Shown here piece after piece: positions 55,014-62,495 of a stretch of 64,000 nucleotides of DNA. Each line of letters begins with the position of its first letter. Within the stretch, counting starts at the first letter, position 1. The DNA is taken from NCBI RefSeq assembly GCF_001424585.1, contig NZ_LMPJ01000012.1, positions 62,001 to 126,000 on the forward strand, given 5' to 3'. The notes below the pieces were generated by a model. It saw only the letters and a list, made by a program, of their open reading frames with translations. It made no database searches and was not told where the DNA came from. The translations under genes and the position numbers were made by a program. The DNA comes from Chryseobacterium sp. Leaf180 (GTDB lineage: Bacteria > Bacteroidota > Bacteroidia > Flavobacteriales > Weeksellaceae).

Positions 55014-55892
55014 ATGAAATCTACTTCTCATCACAGTCCGCTTTTTACTGTTTCAGATATTATTTATCTCGTTTTGGGTGTGATTTCGGCAAGTTTCGCT
55101 TTAAAATCATTTCTTGTTCCCAGTCATTTTCTGGATGGCGGCGTCACTGGGATTTCGCTTCTTCTGCACGAAGTGTATCACTGGAATCTCGGTATCAGTT
55201 TATTTGTTTTAAATATCCCTTTCATTGTTCTTGCGTATTTTCAGATCGGAAAACATTTTGCCATCCGAAGCAGTCTTACCATTTTACTGATTGCTTTTAC
55301 CATGTATTTTATTCCGTTTCCTGAACTGACACACGACAAACTTTTGGTGGCGATGTTTGGCGGATTTTTCCTCGGCATCGGCATTGGTTTATCTATGCGT
55401 GGCGGCGGAACTTTCGACGGAATGGAGGTTTTAGCATTACTGACTTTCAAAAAAAGCAGCTTCAGCATCACCGAAATTATTTTAGGCATGAACGTCATTA
55501 TTTTCGTTATCGCAGCGGTTTTTCTTAAAGTTGAAACGGCGCTTTATGCGATCATGACGTATCTCGTAGCAAGTCAGATTACCAAATATGTGATTGAAGG
55601 AATTGAGGCGTACACTGGTGTTACCATCGTTTCCGGAAACAGCGAAGAAATAAAAAAAGCTTTGGTTTTGACGATGAATAAAGGAATTACAGTGTACCGC
55701 GGCGAGCGTGGTTTTATGAAAGAATCTTTTGAGCAAAGTATTGATGCTGATATTATTTTTACTATTGTTACGCGTTTGGAAGTAAGAAAACTTCAGAATA
55801 TTGTCCGTGCGATTGATCCTAAAGCTTTTATTTTTACGCAGACGGTCCGCGAGCCACAGGGCGGTATTGTGAAGGAAATTATTAAGCATTAA
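55014..55892 (+). CDS. YitT family membrane protein
   Basis: The 292-residue protein has five to six TM segments in a DUF161 unit (HFLDGGVTGISLLLHEV, MRGGGTFDGMEVLAL) and a cytoplasmic C-terminal DUF2179 domain (GITVYRGERGFMKESFEQS). The DUF2179 is of the ACT-like, ligand-binding type. Function unknown. It follows the HD gene after one base. Confidence 0.9.
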   Translation: MKSTSHHSPLFTVSDIIYLVLGVISASFALKSFLVPSHFLDGGVTGISLLLHEVYHWNLGISLFVLNIPFIVLAYFQIGKHFAIRSSLTILLIAFTMYFIPFPELTHDKLLVAMFGGFFLGIGIGLSMRGGGTFDGMEVLALLTFKKSSFSITEIILGMNVIIFVIAAVFLKVETALYAIMTYLVASQITKYVIEGIEAYTGVTIVSGNSEEIKKALVLTMNKGITVYRGERGFMKESFEQSIDADIIFTIVTRLEVRKLQNIVRAIDPKAFIFTQTVREPQGGIVKEIIKH

Positions 55893-55912
55893 ATAAAATT
55901 TGAGTTTTATTT
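55891..55912 (+). terminator. Weak terminator after YitT
   Basis: AAATAAAA (55891-55898) and TTTTATTT (55905-55912) form an A/T-only 8-bp stem overlapping the stop codon and followed by Ts. Low stability. Confidence 0.35.
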
Positions 55913-55942
55913 TTTTAAATTTAATCACACAAAATTTTTAAT

Positions 55943-56365
55943 ATGGAAATCAACCAGTTTTTTGTAAATCTTCCTGTGAAAGATGTAGCGAAAACCAGAG
56001 AATTCTGGCTGCAGCTCGGCTTTAAAACCAATGATGAGATGTCTGATGACCGCTCGGTGTGTGTTGTCTTAAAAGAAAATGCCAACTATCTGATGTTTCT
56101 TGCGGAAGAATATTTTCAGACATTTTCAGAGAAACCGCTTCCGAAAGAAGGCACACAGTTTCTTCTTGCAATTGCGCTGAACACGCGGGAAGAAGTGGAT
56201 CAGCTTGTAAATAAAGCAGTAGAACAAGGCGCGACACAGCATGAAGAAACTCAGGATCATGGTTTTATGTATCAGAATTCTTTCTGGGATATTAATGGCT
56301 TTGGCTGGAATGTGATTTTTTCGGATGTTTCCAAAGCGCCTGTTCAGGATAATTTATATCACTAA
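55943..56365 (+). CDS. VOC (glyoxalase) family protein
   Basis: A 140-residue single VOC protein: FVNLPVKDVAKTREFWLQLGF at the start and MYQNSFWDINGFGWNVIF near the end are diagnostic. Substrate unknown. It is followed after four bases by the SRPBCC gene; the two are probably in one transcript. Confidence 0.88.
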   Translation: MEINQFFVNLPVKDVAKTREFWLQLGFKTNDEMSDDRSVCVVLKENANYLMFLAEEYFQTFSEKPLPKEGTQFLLAIALNTREEVDQLVNKAVEQGATQHEETQDHGFMYQNSFWDINGFGWNVIFSDVSKAPVQDNLYH

Positions 56366-56369
56366 AATT

Positions 56370-56780
56370 ATGAATAGAATTACAGTTAAAACAGAAATAG
56401 ATGCACCGGTAAAAAAAGTTTGGGATTATTTTACAAATCCGGCACATATAACAAAATGGAATTTCGCACATGAAAGCTGGCACTGCCCGCACGCTGAAAA
56501 TGACATAAAAGCCGGAGGAAATTTTAATTTCCGGATGGAAGCAAAAGACGGAAGTTTTGGTTTTGATTTTAAAGGAAAGTATGATTCTGTAAATCCACCT
56601 CATACGATTACGTACACGCTTGAAGACGGCAGAAATGTGGAAATTGTTTTTCAGGAAATGGATGGCAAAACTGAAGTAACGCAGATTTTTGAGCCTGAAA
56701 AAACCAATTCTGAAGAGATGCAGGAAAGTGGATGGCAGGCAATTCTTGATCAGTTTAAAAATTATACAGAAAATAATTAA
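56370..56780 (+). CDS. SRPBCC (AHSA1-like) family protein
   Basis: The 136-residue protein starts at ATG 56370 (an in-frame ATG at 56325 overlaps the VOC gene and is rejected). TVKTEIDAPVKKVWDYFTNPAHITKWN and the ending GWQAILDQFKNYTE are typical of the AHSA1/SRPBCC ligand-binding fold. No ligand is known. It is one of three SRPBCC genes in the 56-60 kb region. Confidence 0.85.
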   Translation: MNRITVKTEIDAPVKKVWDYFTNPAHITKWNFAHESWHCPHAENDIKAGGNFNFRMEAKDGSFGFDFKGKYDSVNPPHTITYTLEDGRNVEIVFQEMDGKTEVTQIFEPEKTNSEEMQESGWQAILDQFKNYTENN

Positions 56781-56839
56781 GTTTTAAATAAATCGGGTAT
56801 TCTTAAATGGAATAAGATTTGAAATGAGTTAAGGTATTG

Positions 56840-56858
56840 CACGAAATTGAATTTCGTG
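56840..56858. promoter_or_regulatory. Perfect palindrome before the DUF748-like gene
   Basis: CACGAAAT (56840-56847) and ATTTCGTG (56851-56858) flank a TGA loop, 12 bases before the ATG at 56870. It could be an operator or an RNA hairpin in the leader. Confidence 0.4.
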
Positions 56859-56869
56859 ATTGAAATACA

Positions 56870-59356
56870 ATGGAAAAAAACTCTACAAAAAGACTTTCAA
56901 AAGGAAAAAAAATTGCGCTTATCACCATCGGTTCTATCGTTGTGATCGCACTTTTTTTTCCTTTTCTGCTTAATATTTATCTGAAAAACAAACTTCCGGA
57001 TTTTATCAATAAAAAAACGCCTTATCAGATCACGCTTACCGATTTTGATATTAATCTATACGGCGGGAATATAGAGGCAAAAAATATCGATATTAAAACA
57101 AAACCGACTAAAGATGCTACGGTTACAAAAATAAACGGAAAGCTTAAAGAATTAAAAATCAGCAATTTTGGAATCTGGAAGGCGATTTTCAGCAAATCGT
57201 ATCACGTTTCTGATATTCTTCTTAAAGATGCCGATCTGCAAATTGAACTCGGAAAAAAGAAAGAAGATAAAAATAAAAAGCCGAAGAAAGAAATTGATTT
57301 CGGAGCCGAAAATGTCATCGTAAGCAACGGTAATTTTACGGTGAAGAATGCTGAAAAGCGCAATCTTTTTAACGGTAAGAATGTAAATATTAAACTTACC
57401 GAAATCAGCCAGAGCAAAGATGTTTCGAAATTGCCGGTTGCTTTCAAAGAGTTTAAAATCGACGCGCATGATGTGATCGTTACGGCCAATGAATTTTACC
57501 AGGTTTTCGCGAAAGAAATCAAAGCAAAAAATAAACAGCTGATAATTTCTCAATTTCATCTAAAGCCGATTGAATCGCCGCAACTTTACAATGCGAAAAA
57601 TGTTTTCGATTTTAAAGTGGAAGAATTACTGGCAGAAAATTTTTCTATTAATAAAGATTCTCTGATTATTGATAAAGCGAAATTCAGCAAGCCCCAGCTC
57701 ATTGTAACATCCACCAACAAGAAAACTGTTAAGGAAAACCCGAAAGAAGTCAATCTGAAAATCGGGATTAAAAATCTTGATCTTATGCAGGGTTCTGTTT
57801 TGGTGCGAAATCAGAATAAGGTAAAAACAGCTTCTGTCGACAATTTCAGGCTGAGTTTAAACGATATTGTTTTTGATAAAAACACGGTAAAAGAAAAAAT
57901 TCCTTTTGCTTTTTCGACGCACAATGTGGAGCTGGAAAATATCTATTTTCTCACAGATCCTTTGCAGGCATTGAGTGTAAAGAAAATTTCATCTGAGAAT
58001 TCTGATATTTTTATCAGTAATGTGGAGTACAAAGCACTTGGCAAAAGTGCTACACGCGACTTATTTAATTTTAAAACGGATAAAATTGAGATCCTGAAAA
58101 ATCGGTCGAAATTTGTCGGACAGCAGTTCAGATTAAATCTTCAGGCAATTAATATTTACAAGCCTCAGGTTCAGATTACTTCTGCAACCAATAAGAAAAA
58201 AACCGAGAAAAAGAAAAGTGGAGCAGCGCCTGATATTTTGGGAAAAATCGGAGCTATAAATATGATCGACGGAAGTTTTGTACAAAATGCAGCGGGAAAA
58301 CAAAAACTGAAAGTCGGGAATTTTGAAGTAAAACTGAACAATATTACAACTGATAAAAACCAGATGCAGCAGTCGGTTCCGTTTAAAATCGAAAAGCAGC
58401 TGATTACTGCAAATTCAATTGATTTTGATGCCGGAAAATATTACCGTTTAAAAGTTGGAAACTTTAAAAACACCGGAAAGCAGACTCGACTTACGGATTT
58501 TGGTTTTCTGCCAAAGTATTCACGTACGCAGTTTAACAAAATGATCGCAGTAGAAGAAGATATGTATACGATTAAGATAAAATCGGTGGATATTTTAGAC
58601 AAAAATTCTGCGATCGGAAAAAATACAAGCATCGATCTCGACAAAATTATCATTGACGGAATAGACTGTAATATTTTTCATGATCTGACGCCGCCCGATG
58701 ATAATGCGCTGCGATATATGTTCAGCAAAAAATTGCGTGATGTGAAATTTCCGCTTTTCGTAAATCAGATTGAAATTAAAAATTCGAAGCTGGCGTATGA
58801 AGAAATTACAGAAAAAGCGCAAATTCCGGGGAAGATCACATTTGAAAAATTTAATGCTAAAATTCGCGACGTTAATAGCGCCAAAATGAAAGGCAAACCG
58901 ACGATGGTGAAAGTAGATGCAGATTTTCAGTTTTTTGGAGACGCGCCAACTACTGCTTACTGGCAGTTTGATGTAGCCAATAAGAACGACGATTTTGCGA
59001 TCACAGCGACGATTAATGATCTTTCTGTGGAAAATGCTAATTTATTTGTACGGCCGTATCTGAATGTAACGCTTGACGGAAAAATTCATTATCTGAAGTT
59101 TGATTATAAAGGAAATAACAAAATGATCGGTGGTAATTTCTACTTTAAATACACGGAGATGAATGTCAATTTCCTGAATAAAAATACAGGGAAAGAGCGA
59201 AAACTACTGAGCGGAATTGCGAATCTTTTCGTAAAAAATAATTCGAAGGGCGAACCGGATCATGTGGAAGTGGAAAAAGAACGCGATCCTAAAAAAAGTT
59301 TCTTCAATACGCTGTGGCAGGGAATTATGGAAGGTTTAAAAAAATACCTTATTTAA
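56870..59356 (+). CDS. AsmA/DUF748-like large periplasmic protein
   Basis: The 828-residue protein has one N-terminal TM anchor (about 15-32) and a long beta-rich periplasmic part with repeated units such as SFVQNAAGKQKLKVGNFEVK and NAKIRDVNSAKMKGKP; this pattern is typical of DUF748/AsmA-type proteins, which belong to the bridge-like lipid-transport group. It may take part in lipid movement to the outer membrane. The C-terminal part is basic (KKSFFNTLWQGIM). Confidence 0.82.
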   Translation: MEKNSTKRLSKGKKIALITIGSIVVIALFFPFLLNIYLKNKLPDFINKKTPYQITLTDFDINLYGGNIEAKNIDIKTKPTKDATVTKINGKLKELKISNFGIWKAIFSKSYHVSDILLKDADLQIELGKKKEDKNKKPKKEIDFGAENVIVSNGNFTVKNAEKRNLFNGKNVNIKLTEISQSKDVSKLPVAFKEFKIDAHDVIVTANEFYQVFAKEIKAKNKQLIISQFHLKPIESPQLYNAKNVFDFKVEELLAENFSINKDSLIIDKAKFSKPQLIVTSTNKKTVKENPKEVNLKIGIKNLDLMQGSVLVRNQNKVKTASVDNFRLSLNDIVFDKNTVKEKIPFAFSTHNVELENIYFLTDPLQALSVKKISSENSDIFISNVEYKALGKSATRDLFNFKTDKIEILKNRSKFVGQQFRLNLQAINIYKPQVQITSATNKKKTEKKKSGAAPDILGKIGAINMIDGSFVQNAAGKQKLKVGNFEVKLNNITTDKNQMQQSVPFKIEKQLITANSIDFDAGKYYRLKVGNFKNTGKQTRLTDFGFLPKYSRTQFNKMIAVEEDMYTIKIKSVDILDKNSAIGKNTSIDLDKIIIDGIDCNIFHDLTPPDDNALRYMFSKKLRDVKFPLFVNQIEIKNSKLAYEEITEKAQIPGKITFEKFNAKIRDVNSAKMKGKPTMVKVDADFQFFGDAPTTAYWQFDVANKNDDFAITATINDLSVENANLFVRPYLNVTLDGKIHYLKFDYKGNNKMIGGNFYFKYTEMNVNFLNKNTGKERKLLSGIANLFVKNNSKGEPDHVEVEKERDPKKSFFNTLWQGIMEGLKKYLI

Positions 59357-59418
59357 GCTTTAAGCTTGAAAACATATTAATTTGGCTGGGCATTTGCTCA
59401 ATTTTTTCAAAAAATTAT

Positions 59419-59847
59419 ATGGAATTGCTCATATTTGAGATTAAGATAGAAGCGGAGCCGGAAAAAGTGTGGACAGTTCTTTGGAGTGATCTTTCTTACC
59501 GCCAATGGACGTCGGCACATACTAACGGATCGTTCTACGAAGGTACTTTGGAACAAAACAGCACTGTCAGATTTCTTGATAAAGACAATAACGGAATGTA
59601 CAGCACGGTTTTGAAAAATGATCCTAATAAAGAGATGATTTTTCTGCATCTGGGAGAAATTGTCAATGGCGGAGAAGTGCAGATGGAATGGGAAAACGCT
59701 ACGGAAACCTACCGACTCGAAGAAACAGATGACAGCACGATTTTGAGATGCGAAGTCAATACCAGCGAGGAATTCAAAGATTTTTTCGAGAAAAATTATC
59801 CGAAAGCTCTGCAGATCGTAAAGAGTCTCTCTGAAAATCAACTTTAA
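59419..59847 (+). CDS. SRPBCC family protein
   Basis: The 142-residue protein starts at ATG 59419; an upstream in-frame ATG at 59314 lies inside the DUF748 gene and gives an implausible hydrophobic lead. KIEAEPEKVWTVLWSDLSYRQWTS and the ending NYPKALQIVKSLSENQL are SRPBCC segments. It is a tandem paralogue of the next gene (ending NLSEAE), and these are only 13 bases apart. Confidence 0.82.
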   Translation: MELLIFEIKIEAEPEKVWTVLWSDLSYRQWTSAHTNGSFYEGTLEQNSTVRFLDKDNNGMYSTVLKNDPNKEMIFLHLGEIVNGGEVQMEWENATETYRLEETDDSTILRCEVNTSEEFKDFFEKNYPKALQIVKSLSENQL

Positions 59848-59860
59848 ATAAACCAATACT

Positions 59861-60304
59861 ATGGAAACACTTTCTTATGAAATCGTGATTAATGCATCAA
59901 AAGAAAAAATCTGGAGTGTACTTTTTGATGAAGCAACGTACAGCGAATGGACAAAATTTTTCAGTGAAGGATCGGTAATGAGATCCGACTGGGAAATCGG
60001 CGGTAAAACCTATTTTTTAAACGGCAGCGGAGAAGGAATGGTATCTACAATCGAGGATTTTGATAAACCGAATCTCATCACTTTTAAACATCTCGGAATG
60101 GTGGATAAAGACGGAAATGAAGATACAGAAAGTATGGAAGTGAAACAGTGGAGCGGCAGTTTTGAAAGATATTATTTAATAGATCTCGAAGGGAAGGTAA
60201 AACTTCACATTGAGGTTCAAATTGACAAGGCGCATCATGATTACATGAATGAGGCTTTTCCGAAAGGTTTGCAGGTAGTGAAAAATCTTTCGGAAGCAGA
60301 ATAA
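59861..60304 (+). CDS. SRPBCC family protein
   Basis: The 147-residue protein begins METLSYEIVINASKEKIWSVLFDEATYSEWTKFF and ends PKGLQVVKNLSEAE, a clear SRPBCC fold and the close paralogue of the previous gene. It is likely to bind a hydrophobic ligand in the cytoplasm. A terminator follows the stop. Confidence 0.85.
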   Translation: METLSYEIVINASKEKIWSVLFDEATYSEWTKFFSEGSVMRSDWEIGGKTYFLNGSGEGMVSTIEDFDKPNLITFKHLGMVDKDGNEDTESMEVKQWSGSFERYYLIDLEGKVKLHIEVQIDKAHHDYMNEAFPKGLQVVKNLSEAE

Positions 60305-60310
60305 GATATG

Positions 60311-60337
60311 AAAGCGAAATTTTTTTTCGCTTTTTTT
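60311..60337 (+). terminator. Terminator after the SRPBCC pair
   Basis: AAAGCGAAA (60311-60319) and TTTCGCTTT (60325-60333) form a 9-bp stem followed by a T-run. Confidence 0.88.
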
Positions 60338-60394
60338 ATTTTAAAAATTCGTTTCAGTTTAAAGTAAAACTTATAGGAAGTTCGTCATCTTTGT

Positions 60395-60973
60395 ATGGAG
60401 ATTGCCGAAAAACTAATCATGCCGCAACACGAGAAGGAAAACATCATTTCGCAAACCGTAACTAATTACGGCGGAAAACTGATGTCTTTCATTCGCCCAA
60501 AGGTGAAAAACAGGGAAGATGCAGAAGATATTCTGCAGGATGTCTGGTTCCAATTCAGCAGCCTTACCAATCTTTCTGAAATTGTAAACGTCGGTGGCTG
60601 GCTGTACCGTGTTTCAGCCAATAAAATTATAGATAAATACCGCAAAAAGAAGACAGAAAATCTTGAGGATTTCGTTTACGAAGACGAAGACGGTAGTTTT
60701 TCAATTAAAGATATTCTGCTTCTCGATGAAAGTGCAAGTCCGGAATTAAAAATTTTTCAGGATGAAATCTGGAAAAAGCTTTACGCCGCGCTTGACGAAT
60801 TGCCAGAAAAGCAGCGTTCTGCATACATCGAAAACGAACTTCATGATAAAACACTGCAGCAGATCGCCGATGAACAGGGCGAAAATATTAAAACCATTAT
60901 CAGCAGGAAAAATTACGCAGTAAAGCATCTTCGCACGCGTCTCCGTCAACTGTACGATGATTTGAAAAATTAA
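60395..60973 (+). CDS. ECF-type RNA polymerase sigma factor
   Basis: The 192-residue protein has sigma region 2 (REDAEDILQDVWFQF, ANKIIDKYRKKK) and region 4 (LPEKQRSAYIENELHDKTLQQ), the layout of ECF sigma factors. The ATG at 60395 directly follows a CATCTTTG box at 60386-60393, so an alternative start at 60419 (MPQHEKEN) is possible. Its stop abuts the ATG of a small membrane protein, which may be its anti-sigma or accessory protein. Confidence 0.9.
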   Translation: MEIAEKLIMPQHEKENIISQTVTNYGGKLMSFIRPKVKNREDAEDILQDVWFQFSSLTNLSEIVNVGGWLYRVSANKIIDKYRKKKTENLEDFVYEDEDGSFSIKDILLLDESASPELKIFQDEIWKKLYAALDELPEKQRSAYIENELHDKTLQQIADEQGENIKTIISRKNYAVKHLRTRLRQLYDDLKN

Positions 60974-61312
60974 ATGATGAAAAATAATAAAGCAAAAAAA
61001 CACTGGCTTTGGTTGATTTTATGTCCGCCACTCATTTTCCTGGGCGTTTCGCTGATCGTAAAACTGCTTTGGAACTGTATTTTACCGGAAGTATTAGGTG
61101 TAAAAAGTATAAATTTCTGGCAGGCAATGGGAATTTTGTTACTGAGTAAAATTCTTTTTGGAGGAATCAACGGTGGATTCGGACGAAAAATAAGAAACGC
61201 AAAAATGCAGCATTTCAGATCTCAGAGTGAAGGAATGACCGACGAGGAGAAAGAAAAATTCAGGGAAGTTTGGAAGGAGCGGTGCTCTTCAGGATTCTTC
61301 AGAAAATCATAA
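60974..61312 (+). CDS. Small membrane protein next to the ECF sigma gene
   Basis: The 112-residue protein has two hydrophobic segments (about 11-33 and 48-66) and a basic, helical C-terminal tail (EEKEKFREVWKERC). It begins directly after the sigma factor stop, so translation is coupled. It lacks the usual zinc anti-sigma motif HxxxCxxC, so an anti-sigma role is only inferred from context. Confidence 0.75.
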   Translation: MMKNNKAKKHWLWLILCPPLIFLGVSLIVKLLWNCILPEVLGVKSINFWQAMGILLLSKILFGGINGGFGRKIRNAKMQHFRSQSEGMTDEEKEKFREVWKERCSSGFFRKS

Positions 61313-61344
61313 TTGTTATTTAAAGGTAAATTATATTGTTGATG

Positions 61345-61377
61345 ATCGGCGCGGGAAGCTTTGCTTCCCGCGCCGAT
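61345..61377. repeat. Perfect 15-bp GC-rich hairpin
   Basis: ATCGGCGCGGGAAGC (61345-61359) and GCTTCCCGCGCCGAT (61363-61377), loop TTT. It is followed by TTG and not a long T-run. It lies between two plus-strand genes; the sequence is far more GC-rich than its surroundings. Confidence 0.8.
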
Positions 61378-61457
61378 TTGTTTCAGACAAAAAAGTGCAG
61401 ATTTAGACGTGTTTTTGCTTCTAAAATATTTTGAAAATCTTAAATTTGTAAAGATTA

Positions 61458-62102
61458 ATGAAAGATTACTACTACTTTCTCGGTGTGCAGCAAAATGCTT
61501 CGGATGAAGACATCAAAAAAGCGTACCGCAAACTTTCACTGAAATATCATCCTGATAAGAACGAAAACGATCAATTTTTTGAAGCCCGGTTTCGGGAAAT
61601 TCAGGAAGCTTATGAACTCTTAAGTGACCGTGCGCAGCGGAAATCCTACGACCAGAATTTGGAAAGTTCGCATAGAAGTTTCAGATATAATATTCCGCCT
61701 GCGATAAAAAGTTTTTCAGCAAATAAAATTCATGCAAAAAAGGGTGAAGAAATTATTATAACATGGCAGACGATGAATGCCGATGTTGTGAAAGTGTTAC
61801 CATTCGGACTTGAAAAGCCATATGGCGAAAGGATTTTTAAAATAACAGAATTTAAAGAAGGAAAGTTTCAGCTTTTGCTGCATGCGACTAATTCTCTGTT
61901 GCAGAAAACCGTTGTGCAGGGAATTACTATTTCTGAAGTTTTTGAAACTGATGGTGAGAAGTTTCGCGAAAAAGCAGAAGAATTATTTAAATCCCAGCCT
62001 AGTACGCCCATGAATCCATGGGGAAGGCCGAAGATTATGCGCATTCTTTTTGCCATTATTCTTCTGGCATTGGCAGTTTACTTTTCAGTCAAAAGTTTTT
62101 AA
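61458..62102 (+). CDS. J-domain protein with C-terminal TM segment
   Basis: The 214-residue protein has an N-terminal J domain (1-65) with the HPD motif at 31-33 and the [10 protein letters not shown] helix; a central beta domain (about 80-170) and a single C-terminal TM (about 195-212) follow. It lacks the zinc-finger domain and Gly-rich linker of DnaJ, so it is a specialised J-protein that probably recruits Hsp70 to the membrane. It ends just ahead of the Cys-rich small gene. Confidence 0.85.
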   Translation: MKDYYYFLGVQQNASDEDIKKAYRKLSLKYHPDKNENDQFFEARFREIQEAYELLSDRAQRKSYDQNLESSHRSFRYNIPPAIKSFSANKIHAKKGEEIIITWQTMNADVVKVLPFGLEKPYGERIFKITEFKEGKFQLLLHATNSLLQKTVVQGITISEVFETDGEKFREKAEELFKSQPSTPMNPWGRPKIMRILFAIILLALAVYFSVKSF

Positions 62103-62118
62103 AAAAAACTTTAAAAAC

Positions 62119-62271
62119 TTACGCAAGCTTTTTATTGCCCGGACATTTCTTACAGCGTTTTCCTTTTTTAAACTTTTTGCAGCACGATTTCTTCTCACAG
62201 AAAATCTCAGTCTTCGCATTGTCAAAAACCGGAGTAAGTGGCGGAACTTTGAAGGGAATAATAGCATTCAT
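62119..62271 (-). CDS. Small Cys-rich protein (50 residues)
   Basis: On the minus strand an ATG at 62271 opens a 50-codon frame ending at TAA (62119-62121): MNAIIPFKVPPLTPVFDNAK, then EIFCEKKSCCKKF and RCKKCPGNKK. Five Cys in the C-terminal half and a Lys-rich context suggest a small zinc-binding protein. I recall the family as widespread in Flavobacteriia, always as a short hypothetical. It is too short for many gene finders. It ends convergently with the J-domain gene. Confidence 0.78.
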   Translation of the reverse strand: MNAIIPFKVPPLTPVFDNAKTEIFCEKKSCCKKFKKGKRCKKCPGNKKLA

Positions 62272-62495
62272 ACTGCAAATATATTAATTTAGAATAAATA
62301 TAATTAAAACTTCGGTAAAATTATTTTCATGATGATTGTCAGGTGCTTAAACGTTTTCGAGATTTAACGTTATTTATTTTGTTCATCATCTGTATAGTTA
62401 AAAGATGATTTTAAACACCTGTTCTTGGTTTGTGCATTCAGCTTTAAATCAGTATTTTTACCCATCTTTTTAGTTACAAAATCTACATAATAAAA

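Noticed and set aside
62085..62267. Minus-strand 60-codon frame, Arg/Lys-rich
   Set aside because: It overlaps the 50-residue Cys-rich gene in a different frame; the Cys-rich frame has a more protein-like and conserved pattern.
62018..62292. Plus-strand frames of 80-89 codons after the J-domain gene
   Set aside because: They are antisense or out of frame to the J-domain and Cys-rich genes.
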